Part shown: positions 63,946-64,000 of the stretch, in pieces
Numbering within the stretch: the stretch's first letter is position 1
How the letters are laid out: each line of letters opens with the position of its first letter
Source: JBGPTK01 sp963797765
GTDB lineage: Bacteria > Acidobacteriota > Terriglobia > Acidiferrales > UBA7541
Reading direction: 5' to 3'
NCBI GenBank assembly: GCA_963797765.1
Contig: CAWCQU010000002.1
Location: 1,302,001-1,366,000, forward strand
DNA: 64,000 nt
Translations under genes and position numbers: made by a program
Notes under the pieces: model-generated
Told to the model about the DNA's origin: nothing
The model's input: the letters and a program-made list of their open reading frames with translations, nothing else
The model's database searches: none

Positions 63946-64000
63946 ATCATCTCCCCTCAGCCCTCTCGACGCGGCTAATACTTCCCGGCGAACATCAGGC

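Overview
The window looks like chromosomal DNA of an Acidobacteriota member (Terriglobia-like). The support is a von Willebrand protein of the acidobacterial VWFA type, a MXAN_5187-type protein, L25, S18 and S6 with long low-complexity tails, moderately high GC, and dispersed palindromes between genes. Assignments rest on recognised motifs and gene order; no database search was run.

Layout. 1-16.2 kb holds mixed metabolic and hydrolase genes: MBL hydrolase, M49 and M28 peptidases, alpha/beta hydrolase, an IS1182-like transposase remnant beside a cupin/methyltransferase/AraC locus, VWFA protein, DinB, class V aminotransferase, folP, ruvX and mltG. 16.2-20.4 kb holds two unknown proteins and a large HEAT/Gly-rich/PilZ protein. 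20.4-23.9 kb is an AT-richer accessory island: a TlpA-like thioredoxin, a MauE-like membrane protein, a Tat-type pilin-like protein ending in a tail with 18 Cys in 43 residues, and a short AraC regulator, with recognisable promoters. 23.9-28.1 kb is a lipoprotein / FtsX permease / MacB-LolD ATPase / LolA-like cluster. 28-37.7 kb holds a methyltransferase, Ada, PilZ, HAD, a very large GH35-like protein, acyP and apt.

37.8-56.2 kb is a mostly minus-strand housekeeping block: rlmB, a GltX anticodon-domain-like protein, ispF-ispD, a PIN/TRAM protein, alr, dnaB, rplI-rpsR-rpsF, pth, rplY, prs, ispE, a TPR protein and purH. A cytochrome P460 gene sits in it, next to a decayed partial copy of the dnaB 3' end. 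56.4-64 kb holds a CPCC zinc-binding protein, a MXAN_5187-like protein, selA, larB coupled to a membrane protein, a second DinB, a secreted phosphoesterase and a CPBP protease.

Two window-wide signals matter to any user. First, nine otherwise well-conserved genes (including prs, ispE and purH) are split by single-base frameshifts, eleven of twelve in the +1 direction. This points to systematic insertion errors in the assembly rather than real gene loss. Second, short palindromic repeats of at least three families (GTCGGAGC..GCTCCGAC with GGGCTTTAGCCC; TGTAGCGCC with a TTCA-loop hairpin; 8-bp arms around a GGGA/TTCC loop) recur between genes; one supplies the rlmB stop codon. No rRNA, tRNA or CRISPR array was recognised.
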